From: JALHNI01 sp044226365 | Lineage (GTDB): Bacteria; Acidobacteriota; Terriglobia; Bryobacterales; Bryobacteraceae | Direction: 5' to 3' | Assembly (NCBI GenBank): GCA_044226365.1 | Contig: JBGAHE010000004.1 | Location: forward strand, 62,001 to 126,000 | DNA: 64,000 nucleotides | Shown: in pieces, positions 30,742 through 40,600 of the stretch | How the letters are laid out: each line of letters begins with the position of its first letter | Numbering within the stretch: position 1 is the stretch's first letter | The notes under the pieces: model-generated | The model's database searches: none | What the model was told of the DNA's origin: nothing | The model's input: only the letters and a program-made list of their open reading frames with translations | Program-made: the position numbers and the translations under genes

Positions 30742-33393
30742 ATGCGGCTCCGCCCACTCTTCCGCCACCTGCTGCGCCGGCCTCAGCAGGAGCAGTCCCT
30801 TGATGAAGAGTTGCGCGCCTACGTCGACGAACTCACCGATCGCTACCGCCACCGCGGCCTGTCCGCCGAAGCTGCCCGCCGCCAGGCGCTCCTCGACATC
30901 GGTGGCCTCGACCAACTCAAAGAGCAAGTCCGCGACACCTGGCTGGGCCAAAGCCTCGAAACCACTCGGCAGGACCTGCTCTACGCCGTACGCTCGCTAC
31001 GCCGCTCTCCCGGCTTCAGCCTCCTCATCGTTGCCACGCTGTCGCTCGGCCTCGGCGCCAGTCTCGCCATGCTCACCCTGGTCAACGCCATCCTCTGGCG
31101 ACCCCTGCCCTATCCCGACGCGCCGCGCCTCGTCACCCTCCAGGTCGATGCGCGCCAACGCGTGAATGTCGGCGCCACCCCTGGAGAACTCGTTGACCTG
31201 CGGCAACGCAGCCAATCGTTCAGTCATCTCTCCACACTCGATTCTGTCGAAGCGAATCTTGAGTACCAGGGCCTCAAAGAGCATGTGGACGCCATCAGCG
31301 CTTCCGATGATCTCGCCCCCTTGCTCGGCGTCCGCCCCGCCTTGGGAAGGCTTCTCCACTCTCCCCTCGACTCGTCTGCCGGCCATCCTCGCGCCATCCT
31401 GATCAGCGACCAGTTGTGGCGTCGCCGCTTCGGCGCCCGCCCCTCCGTCATCGGTCAGTCCGTCCGTCTCAATGACTTCGCAGTCCAGGTCGTCGGGGTC
31501 CTCCCGCCCGGGTTCCGCCTCTACCTGGCCCCTTCGACCAGCGCCGCTGAACAGCCCGATATCTGGCTGCCTGCCCCCCTCACCTCCGCCCGCCAATACC
31601 GCGGACTGCCCATCGTCGGTCGCCTCCGTCCGGGCGTCACTCTCCAGCAGGCCAACACCGAGTTGACGACGCTTGCCGCCCAATTCCAACGCGAGCATCC
31701 GGACTTCTACCTTGGAGCCAACGGCTGGCAAGCTTCCCCCGCCGATCGCGGCCCCGGCGCCAGAATCCATTTCCAGGCGCTGCCCCTCCAAGATGACCTC
31801 ACCCAGGAATCGCGCCCCGCGCTTCTCCTGCTCACCGGCGCCGTCGGCCTGGTCCTCCTCATCGCCTGCGTCAACGCCGCCCACCTCATGCTGGCCCGCG
31901 GCTCGGCCCGCCAACGTGAGTTCGAAATCCGCCGTGCGCTCGGCGCCGGGCAAGCCCGCCTTGTTCGCCAACTCTTGGCCGAAAGCCTCGTACTCGCCAG
32001 CGGATCCGTCGCGCTGGGGTTGGTCCTGGCTCGCCTCGCGCTCGCTGCGCTTCCCAAACTCGGGGACTCGCATCTTCCCCTTCAGTCGCGAGTGCAACTG
32101 GACGCAGTCTCCGTCGCCTTCGCCCTGTTTCTCGCCTTGCTCACCAGCGTCCTCTTCGGCCTCTTACCAGCCCTGAGGCTCGCCTCCGGTCCTGCCGCGG
32201 CTTCGCTCCACACCGGCCGTGCCGAGTCCGCCGGCGCCGGCAACCGTCGCTTGCAACGCACACTTGTCATCGCCGAAATAGCCCTGTCGATCGTGCCGCT
32301 CGCGTGCGGCGGCCTGATGCTGCGGTCCTTCCTGAACCTGCTCCATACGCCTCTCGGTTTCGATCCCGAGCACGTAATCACGGCCAAAGTCCCCTTCAAT
32401 CTGCGCGAGCGTCCCCAAACCGCGCTGCAACACGCCTGGCTGCTGGACGTTCTTACCCGCGTACAAAGCCTGTCCGGCGTCGCCTCCGTCAGCGCCGCTC
32501 ATCCCCTGCCGCTCGCGCCCAATCAAGCATTGCGGCGCGTTGGCCGTCTCGACCAACCCCAATCTCCCCCGCTGCTGGCCACCCAGCAAGGTGCCATGCC
32601 GGGCTACTTACACGTCATGGGAACTCCCCTGCTCGCCGGCCGCGACTTCACCCATGACGACGTCCTTCATCAACGGCCCGTCGTCATCATTGACGAACGT
32701 CTGGCCCGGCAACTCTGGCCGGACGGCGCTCTCGGTCGCCGCCTCGTGGTCTATCGCACCGGCTGGCGCAGCGATCTCGAGGTCATCGGCATCATTCCCC
32801 CCGTACGCGCCACGCGCGTGCGCGACGACCAGGTCCCGCACTTCATGATGCCTTCGGTTGAAACCACGCTCGTCATCCGCACCCACTTGTCCGCCTCGGG
32901 AATCGACTCCGCCCTCGCCGCCGCCGTTAACGCCGTTCCCGGCACCCGAGGCCTTTTCGACATCCGGCCCTTGAACGACTACGTCGCGGACTCCCTCGGC
33001 GACGTCCGCTTCTTCCTGCTCGTCCTCGCCGCCTTCGCCGCCGTCGCGCTTTTGCTGGCCACCATCGGCCTCTATGGCACCCTCGCCTACCTCACCGCCC
33101 AGCGCACCCACGAATTCGGCATCCGCCTGGCGCTCGGTGCCACCGCGCCCACGCTCATCGGCATCGTCCTGAGGGAAAGTGCCTCCCTCGCCATAGCCGG
33201 CACCGCGCTCGGCCTCGCCGGTGCCGCGGCCGCCATCCGCACCCTTCGCGGACTCCTCTATCAAGTCCAGCCCCTCGATCTCCCCACGCTCGCTGGCCTC
33301 GTGACTCTGGTCGGCTTCATCGCGGTGCTGGCCGCCGCCGGACCCGCCTGGCGCACCACCCGCATCGCTCCCCAGTCGTCACTCCGCGCGTAG
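30742..33393 (+). CDS. acidobacterial duplicated orphan permease (ADOP, MacB/FtsX type)
   Basis: An 883-residue protein. The N-terminal cytoplasmic extension has LDEELRAYVDELTDRYRHRG and AARRQALLDIGGLDQLKEQV, the ADOP signature region. Two FtsX-type permease units follow: TM near residue 93-115 (SLLIVATLSLGLGASLA), a MacB-like periplasmic domain (QPDIWLPAPLTSARQYRGLP), three more helices (LTGAVGLVLLIACVNAAHLM), then a second copy (ADSLGDVRFFLLVLAAFAAV, RTHEFGIRLALGATAPTL). No partner ATPase is encoded. ADOPs are thought to act in export or envelope stress, with substrate unknown. Regulated by the upstream PadR. Confidence 0.92.
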   Translation: MRLRPLFRHLLRRPQQEQSLDEELRAYVDELTDRYRHRGLSAEAARRQALLDIGGLDQLKEQVRDTWLGQSLETTRQDLLYAVRSLRRSPGFSLLIVATLSLGLGASLAMLTLVNAILWRPLPYPDAPRLVTLQVDARQRVNVGATPGELVDLRQRSQSFSHLSTLDSVEANLEYQGLKEHVDAISASDDLAPLLGVRPALGRLLHSPLDSSAGHPRAILISDQLWRRRFGARPSVIGQSVRLNDFAVQVVGVLPPGFRLYLAPSTSAAEQPDIWLPAPLTSARQYRGLPIVGRLRPGVTLQQANTELTTLAAQFQREHPDFYLGANGWQASPADRGPGARIHFQALPLQDDLTQESRPALLLLTGAVGLVLLIACVNAAHLMLARGSARQREFEIRRALGAGQARLVRQLLAESLVLASGSVALGLVLARLALAALPKLGDSHLPLQSRVQLDAVSVAFALFLALLTSVLFGLLPALRLASGPAAASLHTGRAESAGAGNRRLQRTLVIAEIALSIVPLACGGLMLRSFLNLLHTPLGFDPEHVITAKVPFNLRERPQTALQHAWLLDVLTRVQSLSGVASVSAAHPLPLAPNQALRRVGRLDQPQSPPLLATQQGAMPGYLHVMGTPLLAGRDFTHDDVLHQRPVVIIDERLARQLWPDGALGRRLVVYRTGWRSDLEVIGIIPPVRATRVRDDQVPHFMMPSVETTLVIRTHLSASGIDSALAAAVNAVPGTRGLFDIRPLNDYVADSLGDVRFFLLVLAAFAAVALLLATIGLYGTLAYLTAQRTHEFGIRLALGATAPTLIGIVLRESASLAIAGTALGLAGAAAAIRTLRGLLYQVQPLDLPTLAGLVTLVGFIAVLAAAGPAWRTTRIAPQSSLRA

Positions 33394-33397
33394 TCGC

Positions 33398-34018
33398 CTA
33401 AGCGCGCCGCCACCCGGACCACGCCCCGCCCAGCACCGCGCCCGTCAACATCCCCGCCCCGTGACCATCCCGATTCCCGCACATCACCAACGCCCCCACC
33501 AAACCCAACAGCGCCAAGTATGGGTACTGCTTCGGACCCTCAGCCCGCCGTGTCAGAACGTACGCCAGCAGCGCCCCCATCAATCCGAACGCCGCCGTCG
33601 ACGAGCCCCCGCCCTCCCTCATCCACGCGTAGTTCGCCGCCTGTCCCACCAACCCCGGCACCCAGAACATCCCCCATACCCACGCCCCGTAAAGCCGCTC
33701 GGCGATCGGCAGAAAAACCACCAGGAACATCAGGTTGAAAAAGAACTGCCACCACCCGTACGGCTGCACCAACAAGGGCGTCACCGCTCGCCACCATTCC
33801 CCGTCCTTCAACGCACCCCAATCCCGGCGCAGCATCGCCAAACTCTCCGGGTAGGCCAACTGCACCCCAAACATCGCCACCGTCAACCCCAGGATCGCCA
33901 CCGTCGCCACCAGCCGCCGGCGGCTCCCCGCGCGCCAGTATCGCTGATACAGATACGACATACACACCATCGACATCGTAATCGCGAGCCCGTTCGACAA
34001 CCCCGTCACCAGCTTCAT
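33398..34018 (-). CDS. rhomboid-like intramembrane protein
   Basis: A 206-residue membrane protein. I chose ATG 34018 (MKLVTGLSNGLAITM) because GAGAGGA lies 9 nt upstream; ATG 34042 has its purine stretch directly abutting the start codon. Six hydrophobic helices. The rhomboid layout is visible: GEWWRAVTPLLVQPYGWWQF (L1/TM1 region), FFNLMFLVVFLPIAERLYG (TM2), GGGSSTAAFGLMGALLAYV carrying the presumed catalytic Ser of TM4, and GHGAGMLTGAVLGG with the TM6 His. The usual GxSGxxxG has Thr after the Ser, so catalytic activity is likely but not certain. Convergent with the ADOP gene, 4 nt apart. Confidence 0.75.
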   Translation of the reverse strand: MKLVTGLSNGLAITMSMVCMSYLYQRYWRAGSRRRLVATVAILGLTVAMFGVQLAYPESLAMLRRDWGALKDGEWWRAVTPLLVQPYGWWQFFFNLMFLVVFLPIAERLYGAWVWGMFWVPGLVGQAANYAWMREGGGSSTAAFGLMGALLAYVLTRRAEGPKQYPYLALLGLVGALVMCGNRDGHGAGMLTGAVLGGAWSGWRRA

Positions 34019-34259
34019 TCCACCGCGTCCTCTCCCGTCCATCCTCCCGCACCAACGCCGGTCACAGCATCCCCCAACGCGACTAACTGCTTGTTTTCGA
34101 ACTACCTGACCTCACCGGCGCGGCGTGAAATTTGGTGCCACCCGCTACCCTGGAAGAGTGGCCGTCCACCGACGCGAGTCCGTGGTGGGGGCCGTGCAGA
34201 AAAATAAAACTTGGCAAACAAACCCGGCGATCTCGTTCAAAACAATGGCCTCGCCCCCT

Positions 34260-34279
34260 CGGGTTCCCCGCCGAACCCG
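34260..34279 (-). terminator. hairpin downstream of nucleoside hydrolase gene
   Basis: CGGGTTC (34260-34266) pairs with GAACCCG (34273-34279) over a 6-nt loop, 12 nt past the minus-strand stop. No T tract, so it is weak as an intrinsic terminator. The rest of the 34019-34291 gap shows nothing else. Confidence 0.3.
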
Positions 34280-34291
34280 GCCGCTCTTCCG

Positions 34292-35281
34292 TCACCTCCC
34301 GTGCGGCGGCTCGCTCGACAAATTGATCAGTGCCTCCAGCACCCTCGCCCGCTGCTCGGCGTTCGTCTTCAGATAGCGATGCAGCCCGCCCGCCTTCATC
34401 GTGAATGGCGTCAGGTTCGCCTGCGAAACCGAAGCCTGCCCCGGTTCGGATAAGTCAAAGTAGCCCTCATCCGGCCGGATCGCGTACAGCACCGACGTCA
34501 GATCCCACGTCGCCCGGTCGTACGGCATCTTCTTATAAGCCCGATACGACTCTGGCACCGGATGCCACCCCACATATCCGTAGTGCTTCTCAATCGACGT
34601 CGCCGGATACTTCAGATTCAGCCCGATCTCATAACCGCTGAAGACAATCGGCACCGGTGACCGCTCCAGCAAACCGCGGGCCGCCGCCGCATCGATCAGG
34701 ATGTTGTACTCCGGCTTGTCCTCCGCAAAGTTGCCGCCCATCACCGAAATGAACTCCACCTTTTGCCGCATCAGCGTCACGCCATCGAGCGGCGAGATCC
34801 CATCTCCTTTCGATTCGAGCAGCGCCATCAGATTCGTGCTGAAGCCCACCTGAATGATCCGCACCTTCTCCGGACTCGCCGCCAGTAGCCTCCGCAGCAA
34901 AGCCACCGCCGGCTCGCCCTTCGCATCGTCGGCCTTCTTCAAGGCCGCCGGAGCCGACTTCAACGCTGCCACCAGAAACGCCTCGTTCGCCCCCTTCGGC
35001 CAACTCCGGCTCGCCTCACCCAACGGAATCGACTCGCGGCCATAAAAGCGATTCAGCATCCGCACGTACGGCACCGCCGACGCCGCCCCGTTCGTCAGCG
35101 TCACGCCCAGCAACCGGCATTCGCCGCGGCTTTCAAGCGCATGGATCATGGCCAGCGCCAACGCATCGTCAATGTCATTGCCGATATCCGTATCGAAGAT
35201 GACGGGCGGTGCGGCCAACGCCCACGCAGCGCCGGCCAGAAGGAACGTCGTGGAAAGAAAGAACTGCTTGAACGATGACAT
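34292..35281 (-). CDS. exported nucleoside hydrolase (IUNH family)
   Basis: A 329-residue enzyme cleaving the N-glycosidic bond of nucleosides. AGGAG lies 9 nt before ATG 35281 and the first 24 residues are a signal peptide (LLAGAAWALA), so it acts outside the cytoplasm. The calcium-site motif FDTDIGNDIDDALALAM follows directly. VTLTNGAASAVPYVRMLNRF, VEFISVMGGNFAEDKPEYNI and VPIVFSGYEIG match the second half of the active site. It lies 44 nt after mgtE on the same strand; it may end the metal operon or have its own transcript. Substrate preference unknown. Confidence 0.88.
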   Translation of the reverse strand: MSSFKQFFLSTTFLLAGAAWALAAPPVIFDTDIGNDIDDALALAMIHALESRGECRLLGVTLTNGAASAVPYVRMLNRFYGRESIPLGEASRSWPKGANEAFLVAALKSAPAALKKADDAKGEPAVALLRRLLAASPEKVRIIQVGFSTNLMALLESKGDGISPLDGVTLMRQKVEFISVMGGNFAEDKPEYNILIDAAAARGLLERSPVPIVFSGYEIGLNLKYPATSIEKHYGYVGWHPVPESYRAYKKMPYDRATWDLTSVLYAIRPDEGYFDLSEPGQASVSQANLTPFTMKAGGLHRYLKTNAEQRARVLEALINLSSEPPHGR

Positions 35282-35325
35282 CTCAATTGACTCCTGCAAC
35301 GAAGCTCGCAGTCTAACAGACCTGC

Positions 35326-36666
35326 TTACAGGTGCAGCAGTTGCTGGGCCAACGACAGGTAGATCGTCAGACTGGCCAAGTCGGTAAACGACGTAATCAT
35401 CGGGCTCGCCGCCACCGCCGGGTCCACGCCGGCGCTCGCCAGCGCCATCGGCAGCATGGCTCCGAACAAATTCGCCACCACGACGATCGCCACCATGGAC
35501 AGCGTCACCACCAGCCCCACTTCCTGCCCGGCGCGATAGCCGGCAATCAGCGCCGTCAGCGCTCCCAGCACGAAGGCGATGGCGAAGCCCACCGCCAACT
35601 CCTTCATCAGCACCCGGCGCCAACCCGCCCGGTCCATTTGGCCCGTGGCCAACGCGCGCACCGCGAGCGTCCCGGCTTGAGCCCCGACGTTGCCGCCCGT
35701 TCCCATCAACATCGGAATGAAGGCCGCCAACAGCAGGTTCGCGGCCAGCGCGCCTTCGAAATAGCTGACAATCCCCGACGCGCCCACGTAGACGGCGATC
35801 AACGCCGCCAGCCAGGGAATCCGCTTTCGCACCAGCGTCCAGGCATCGGCGGCCAAATACGGCTCCTCCAATGGCGTCATGCCCGCCTGCTTCTGAAAGT
35901 CCTCGGTGGCTTCTTCTTCGGCGACGCCCAAGGCATCGTCCACCGTCACCACTCCGAGCATCCTCTCCTCCGCGTCGACGATGGGCAACGCCGCCACGTC
36001 GTACTTCCTCATCAGACTCACAGCGAGTTCGCGATCCTCGGTCGGAGCGAGCGCGACGTAGATGCCGTCCATGATGGTCTCCACCGGCGCCGCGGGCGGG
36101 GCGAGCACAAACTGCGCCAGGCCCAGCATGTCGACCAGGCGTCCGTGATCGTCCGTGACGTAGATCGTCCCCACCGCGGCCGCATCCTTCCCCGCGGCTC
36201 GGACCTGGGCAAGGGCTTCGTCCACCGTCCAGGACGCTCGTACGGCCACGTACTCGAGCGTCATCAACCGCCCCACGCTATCGCTCGGATAGGCCAACAG
36301 TGCGCGCGCACTTTCGGCCACGCGCTCCGCCAGCAACTGCAGCGCCGCCTGGCGCTCTTGGTCCGGTACCGCCGCCAGAAAACGCGTTCGGTCATCCGGC
36401 TCCATCGCCTCGAGCATGCCTCGCCACTCTTCTCGCGGCAGCGCGGCAACCGTCATCAACTGCCGTTCGCGGTCCATGCGCGAGAGCACCGCGGCCGATA
36501 CCGGGGGAGGCAGAATGCGCAGCAGCGCCAAAGCGTCGACGAGGTCCAGGCCACGCAGGATGATGGCCGTCTCCGGCGGCGTCCACCTGGCTACGCGGCG
36601 CTTCAGGTCTTCCCATCGCCTCGCGGCAATCAGCTTCTCGATCTCGGAGGCGATGTGAATGCGCAT
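35326..36666 (-). CDS. mgtE: MgtE-type magnesium transporter
   Basis: A 446-residue Mg2+ channel. Residues about 1-120 are the MgtE_N helical superhelix (RWTPPETAIILRGLDLVDAL, MEPDDRTRFLAAVPDQE); about 130-250 are two CBS domains (AYPSDSVGRLMTLEYVAVRA, DHGRLVDMLGLAQF, EERMLGVVTVDDAL); 285-446 are five transmembrane helices with the pore-motif regions RIPWLAALIAVYVGASGIV, MLMGTGGNVGAQAGTLAVRA and GVDPAVAASPMITSFTD. Length is normal. Starts 3 nt after the DUF2007-like gene, so it belongs to the czc operon; no magnesium riboswitch is seen in front of it. Confidence 0.93.
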   Translation of the reverse strand: MRIHIASEIEKLIAARRWEDLKRRVARWTPPETAIILRGLDLVDALALLRILPPPVSAAVLSRMDRERQLMTVAALPREEWRGMLEAMEPDDRTRFLAAVPDQERQAALQLLAERVAESARALLAYPSDSVGRLMTLEYVAVRASWTVDEALAQVRAAGKDAAAVGTIYVTDDHGRLVDMLGLAQFVLAPPAAPVETIMDGIYVALAPTEDRELAVSLMRKYDVAALPIVDAEERMLGVVTVDDALGVAEEEATEDFQKQAGMTPLEEPYLAADAWTLVRKRIPWLAALIAVYVGASGIVSYFEGALAANLLLAAFIPMLMGTGGNVGAQAGTLAVRALATGQMDRAGWRRVLMKELAVGFAIAFVLGALTALIAGYRAGQEVGLVVTLSMVAIVVVANLFGAMLPMALASAGVDPAVAASPMITSFTDLASLTIYLSLAQQLLHL

Positions 36667-36669
36667 GAG

Positions 36670-37116
36670 CTACGCGTCCGGGTTGCCCGCCTCTTCTGCC
36701 TGCCGGGCGAGTTCCTCTTCCGAAATCTCCGCGTTCAACAGCATTTCCGCCTGCTCCTGAAAGTCCGTTTGAGTAAACAGCTCGAGGGCCGCCATCGGAT
36801 CCGCATCGTGTCTCTTCAGCGCCAACTCTCCGGCCAACCAGGCGGGGATCTGCTCGTTGCGCAACAGGTCGCGGGCGAAGCGCGCCTCCTCCACCGTGTC
36901 GTACTTCCCCAGCGACACCAGTCCGCCCTCCCCCAGCTTCAGCGGACCCGGCTCCACCGCCGCCTCCTCCGCCGGCCAGTTCAACCCGCGGCGCGCCGCT
37001 TCTTCCTCGTAAATCGCGCGAGCCCCCGCGGTGAGATCCTCGCGATTCACCTCCAACAGCACTTCATCCGGCAGCGCTGCCACATGCCGGCGCACATCGT
37101 TCAAATTCGGGTCCAT
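36670..37116 (-). CDS. DUF2007-like putative signal-transducing protein
   Basis: A 148-residue soluble protein. It contains LVSLGKYDTVEEARFARDLL followed by NEQIPAWLAGELAL, which fits the DUF2007 fold (ferredoxin-like, found fused or next to regulated transporters), with an acidic C-terminal helix (ISEEELARQAEEAGN). N-terminus: MDPNLNDVRRHVAALPDEVL. Within the operon it lies 13 nt after the GlsB-like gene and 3 nt before mgtE. Regulatory role is inferred from family and position only. Confidence 0.6.
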   Translation of the reverse strand: MDPNLNDVRRHVAALPDEVLLEVNREDLTAGARAIYEEEAARRGLNWPAEEAAVEPGPLKLGEGGLVSLGKYDTVEEARFARDLLRNEQIPAWLAGELALKRHDADPMAALELFTQTDFQEQAEMLLNAEISEEELARQAEEAGNPDA

Positions 37117-37129
37117 CAGCCAAAAGCTA

Positions 37130-37381
37130 TCACGGTTCGCCGTAGAACAGGCTGTAAACCAGCATCAGCGCCACCGCCCCCACAATCGACATCAGGAAGC
37201 CAGCCTTCTCCTGCGGCCGGTAGAGATGCAGCTTCTCGCCCGCCACCGCCGCCAGCCAGCCGCCGGCCGCCCCCAGCAACGCCGTCGTCAACCAATCGCC
37301 GGCCGGTCGCCCGGGCAGCAATGCCCAGGCCGCCAATGCGGCGACCAACCCGAGAGTGGCGCACCCGAGACCGCGCATCAT
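37130..37381 (-). CDS. GlsB/YeaQ/YmgE-type small membrane protein
   Basis: An 83-residue protein with three hydrophobic helices: GLVAALAAWALLPGR, TALLGAAGGWLAAVAGE and GFLMSIVGAVALMLVYSLFY. The Gly-rich middle helix and the order resemble transglycosylase-associated proteins of the GlsB family. Located 2 nt after the DUF190 gene. Function of the family is not established; stress-related in enterobacteria. Confidence 0.6.
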   Translation of the reverse strand: MMRGLGCATLGLVAALAAWALLPGRPAGDWLTTALLGAAGGWLAAVAGEKLHLYRPQEKAGFLMSIVGAVALMLVYSLFYGEP

Positions 37382-37383
37382 CG

Positions 37384-37689
37384 CTAGACGATCTCCACCT
37401 CTTGCAGCGTCATCAGACCCTCCGTCACCAGCGTCCGCAACTCCGGCAGCACTGCCCGGATACGCTCCGCTTCATCCACCGCCACAATGACCATGGGCCG
37501 ATCGTCAGAAACACCGAACAGCCGCGTCCGATGCACCTGCCCGTGCTTGCCAAACCCCATCACCCCGCGCAGGACGGTGGCGCCGACGATGTGCGAATGC
37601 AGCAGGCGCCGCACAATGTGCTCGTGCAGCGGGACGTCGTCCGGGGTGCGATCCGCCTCGTTCAAATAGACCGTCAACTGCAGGGTCAT
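37384..37689 (-). CDS. DUF190 PII-like protein of the metal efflux operon
   Basis: A 101-residue protein: QLTVYLNEADRTPDDVPLHE, IVRRLLHSHIVGATVLRG, MGFGKHGQVHRTRLFGVSDD, RPMVIVAVDEAERIRAVLPE. This is the DUF190 family, with a PII-like ferredoxin fold, often encoded beside CzcA pumps or CrcB fluoride channels. Its ATG overlaps the czcA stop (ATGA), so stoichiometric regulation of the pump is a reasonable inference. Confidence 0.88.
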   Translation of the reverse strand: MTLQLTVYLNEADRTPDDVPLHEHIVRRLLHSHIVGATVLRGVMGFGKHGQVHRTRLFGVSDDRPMVIVAVDEAERIRAVLPELRTLVTEGLMTLQEVEIV

Positions 37690-40600
37690 GCGCCCTTCTC
37701 CTTCTCTCGCACCGTCAGCGCGTACATGCTCGGCAGCGCCAGCAGCGTCAGCAACAGCGTGGAGAGCAAACCGCCCACCACCACCGTCGCCAGCGGACGC
37801 TGCACGTCCGAACCGATGCCGCTCGCCCGCGCGGCCGGCACCATGCCCAGCAGCGCCACCACCACCATCAGCAACACCGGCCGTAACTGCGCCAGCGAAC
37901 CTTGCACAATCGCCCGCAGTACCGGCAATTCCGGCTCCGCTCGCCGCAGCCGGTTGATCTCCGCGATCACCAGCACGCCGCTCATCACCGCCACCCCGAA
38001 CAAACTGATAAACCCAACCGCCGCGGAAACGCTCAAATTAATTCCGCGCAGATACAGGAACAGAATCCCGCCCACCAACGAGAACGGCACGTTCATCAGC
38101 ACCATGCCCGCGTACTTCGCCGAGCCGAACATAAAGAACAGCAGCACGAAGATAATGGCAATCGTGATCGGCAGGATCACGGTCAGCCGCTTCTGCGCGC
38201 GCTGCAGATTCTCGAACTGCCCGCCCCACGTCACTTCGTAGCCCGCCGGTAAGCGGATCGCTTGATTGAAGCGCTTCTGAGCATCGCCGACGAAGCTGCC
38301 CTGGTCACGGCCGCGAATGTTCGTCCGCACCGTGATCTGCCGCTGATTCTCGCGGCGGGCGATGATGCTGGCGCCGTTCACTACCTTGATCTCGGCCAGT
38401 TGCGACAGCGGCACTCGCCCGCCTTCGCGCGTCGGCACTAGCACGTTGCCGATCGCCGTGATGTTCGTGCGTGCCTCCGGAACGTAGCGCACCGTGATGT
38501 CGAACCGGCGCTCGCCCTCGAACATCGTCCCGGCCGCCCGTCCGCCGATGGCCATTTCGATCACGTCCTCCACGTCGCGCACATTGATGCCGTACCGCGC
38601 CACCGCCTGCCGGTCAATGCGGATCCGCAGCTGCGCCTGGTCGGACTCCTGCTCGATCGCCGTATCCGCCGCGCCCGGCACCGTCTTCATCACCTCCAGC
38701 GTCTTCTGCGCCGTTCTTCGCAGCACCGCCAAATCCGGCCCGCGCAAAATCACCGCCAAGTCCGCGGCGGACCCGGTCACCGCCTCGGTGACGTTATCCA
38801 CAATCGGCTGTGTGAAGCTGAACGCCGCGCCCGGAATCCGCGCATTCAACTTACGGCTCAGTTCCTCAATCAGCTTCTGCTTATTCATCCCGGCGGGCCA
38901 CGTGTCGTAGGGATTCAGGGCCAGAAAGAACTCATTGCGATTGGGCCCGTAAGGGTCCGTCCCCGAGTCGTTGCGGCCCGTCTGCGAAGACACTAGCTTC
39001 AGCTCCGGATACTCTGCGACGATCGCCCGGATGTCAGTCGCAATCTGCGATGACTTCTCCAGCGACACACCCGCCGGCAAATTCGCGCGAATCCAGATCA
39101 CGCCTTCATCCAGATTCGGCAGGAACTCGATGCCCAGCGCGCCCGCGAGCGCAAACGAGGCCAGCACCACGCCGCCCGAAACGCCGAACACCATCCACGG
39201 CCGTTTCACCGCCCGCTCCAGCACCGCCTCATAACGCTTCGCCAGCCAGGGCAGCAGCGGGTTCTCCCAACTCTTGGCCCCGTGACGGAACAGATAGGTC
39301 GCGAGTACCGGAATCAGCGTCAGCGCCAGCAGCATCGAACCCAACAACGCATACGACACCGTGAACGCCATCGGCGTGAACAGCTTGCGCTCCACGCGCT
39401 CGAGCGTGAACAGCGGGATATACGCCGCGATGATGATCATCAACGAGAAGAAGATCGGCCGCTCCACTTCGAGCGCCGCATCCCGCACCGCCGCCAGCAC
39501 GCCGCCTTCGGAGGCAAAGCCCGGCTGATGCTGTCGTTCATGCAGCGTATGCAGCACATGCTCCACCATCACCAGCGTCGCGTCCACGATGATGCCGAAG
39601 TCGAGCGCGCCGAGGCTCAGAAGGTTCGCCGGAATGCCGGAGAAGTGCATGCAAACGAAAGCGAACAGCAACGAGAGCGGAATCGTCACCGCCGTCAGCA
39701 ACGCCGCGCGCGCACTCCCCAGGAAGAAGAACAGCACCACCAACACGATGCCCAAGCCTTCCAGCAGCGTATGGGTCACCGTGTGGAGCGTGTTTTCCAC
39801 CAGATCCGTGCGATCGTAAATCGGTGAGATCTTCACGCCCGCCGGCAAGCGGTTCGTATTCAGGTCATCCACGGCAATCGCGATGGACTTCAGCACTTCG
39901 GTCGGATTCTCCCCGCGGCGCATCAGTACGATGCCTTCCACGCCGCCCGTTTGCTTCCCCACACCGAAGATGCCCGTGGGCGCCGCGGCACCCAGTTGCA
40001 CCTTGCCCACGTCCTTCACGAACACGGGCACGCCCTGCGATTCGGTCACCACCACGTCCTCAATGTCCGTGGTGTCCTCAATCAGGCCCACGCCGCGAAT
40101 CACCATCGATTGCTGATGGTTGTCCAGCATCGCGCCGCCGGCGTTGCCATTGTTCGCCCGCACTGAATCGGCCACCTGCGAGATCGAAAGGCCGTACTTC
40201 GCCAGCGCCAGCGGATCGATCTGGATCTGATACTGCTTGATCAGCCCGCCGAACGGGGTCACGTCCGCCACGCCCGGCACTTGCAGAAAGCGCGGCTCGA
40301 TCACCCAGTCCTGAATCTCGCGCAGCTTCATCGCATCCAGCCCGCCGCCCGAAACGGTGTAGCGATACAACTCGCCAATCGGGGTCGAGAGCGGACCCAG
40401 CCCCGGCGTCACGCCATCCGGCAGATCCGCATCGCGCAGCTTCTCGAGCACCACCTGCCGCGCGAAGTAGTCATTAGTCCCGTAGTCGAACGTCAACTCC
40501 ACCACCGACAGGCCGAAGATCGTGCGGGAGCGCCGCGCAATCACGTTTGGCGCGCTATTCAACGCGCGCTCAATCGGCACCGTCACCTGCTGTTCCACCT

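Noticed and set aside
36600..36670. Magnesium riboswitch before mgtE
   Set aside because: Only 3 nt separate mgtE from the upstream gene, leaving no room for a leader RNA.
35332..38241. Very long open frame on the plus strand across mgtE and the czcA end
   Set aside because: It is antisense to well-supported genes (mgtE, DUF2007-like, GlsB-like, DUF190, czcA); the protein is Arg/His/Gln-rich with no domain, a usual artefact of high-GC codon bias.
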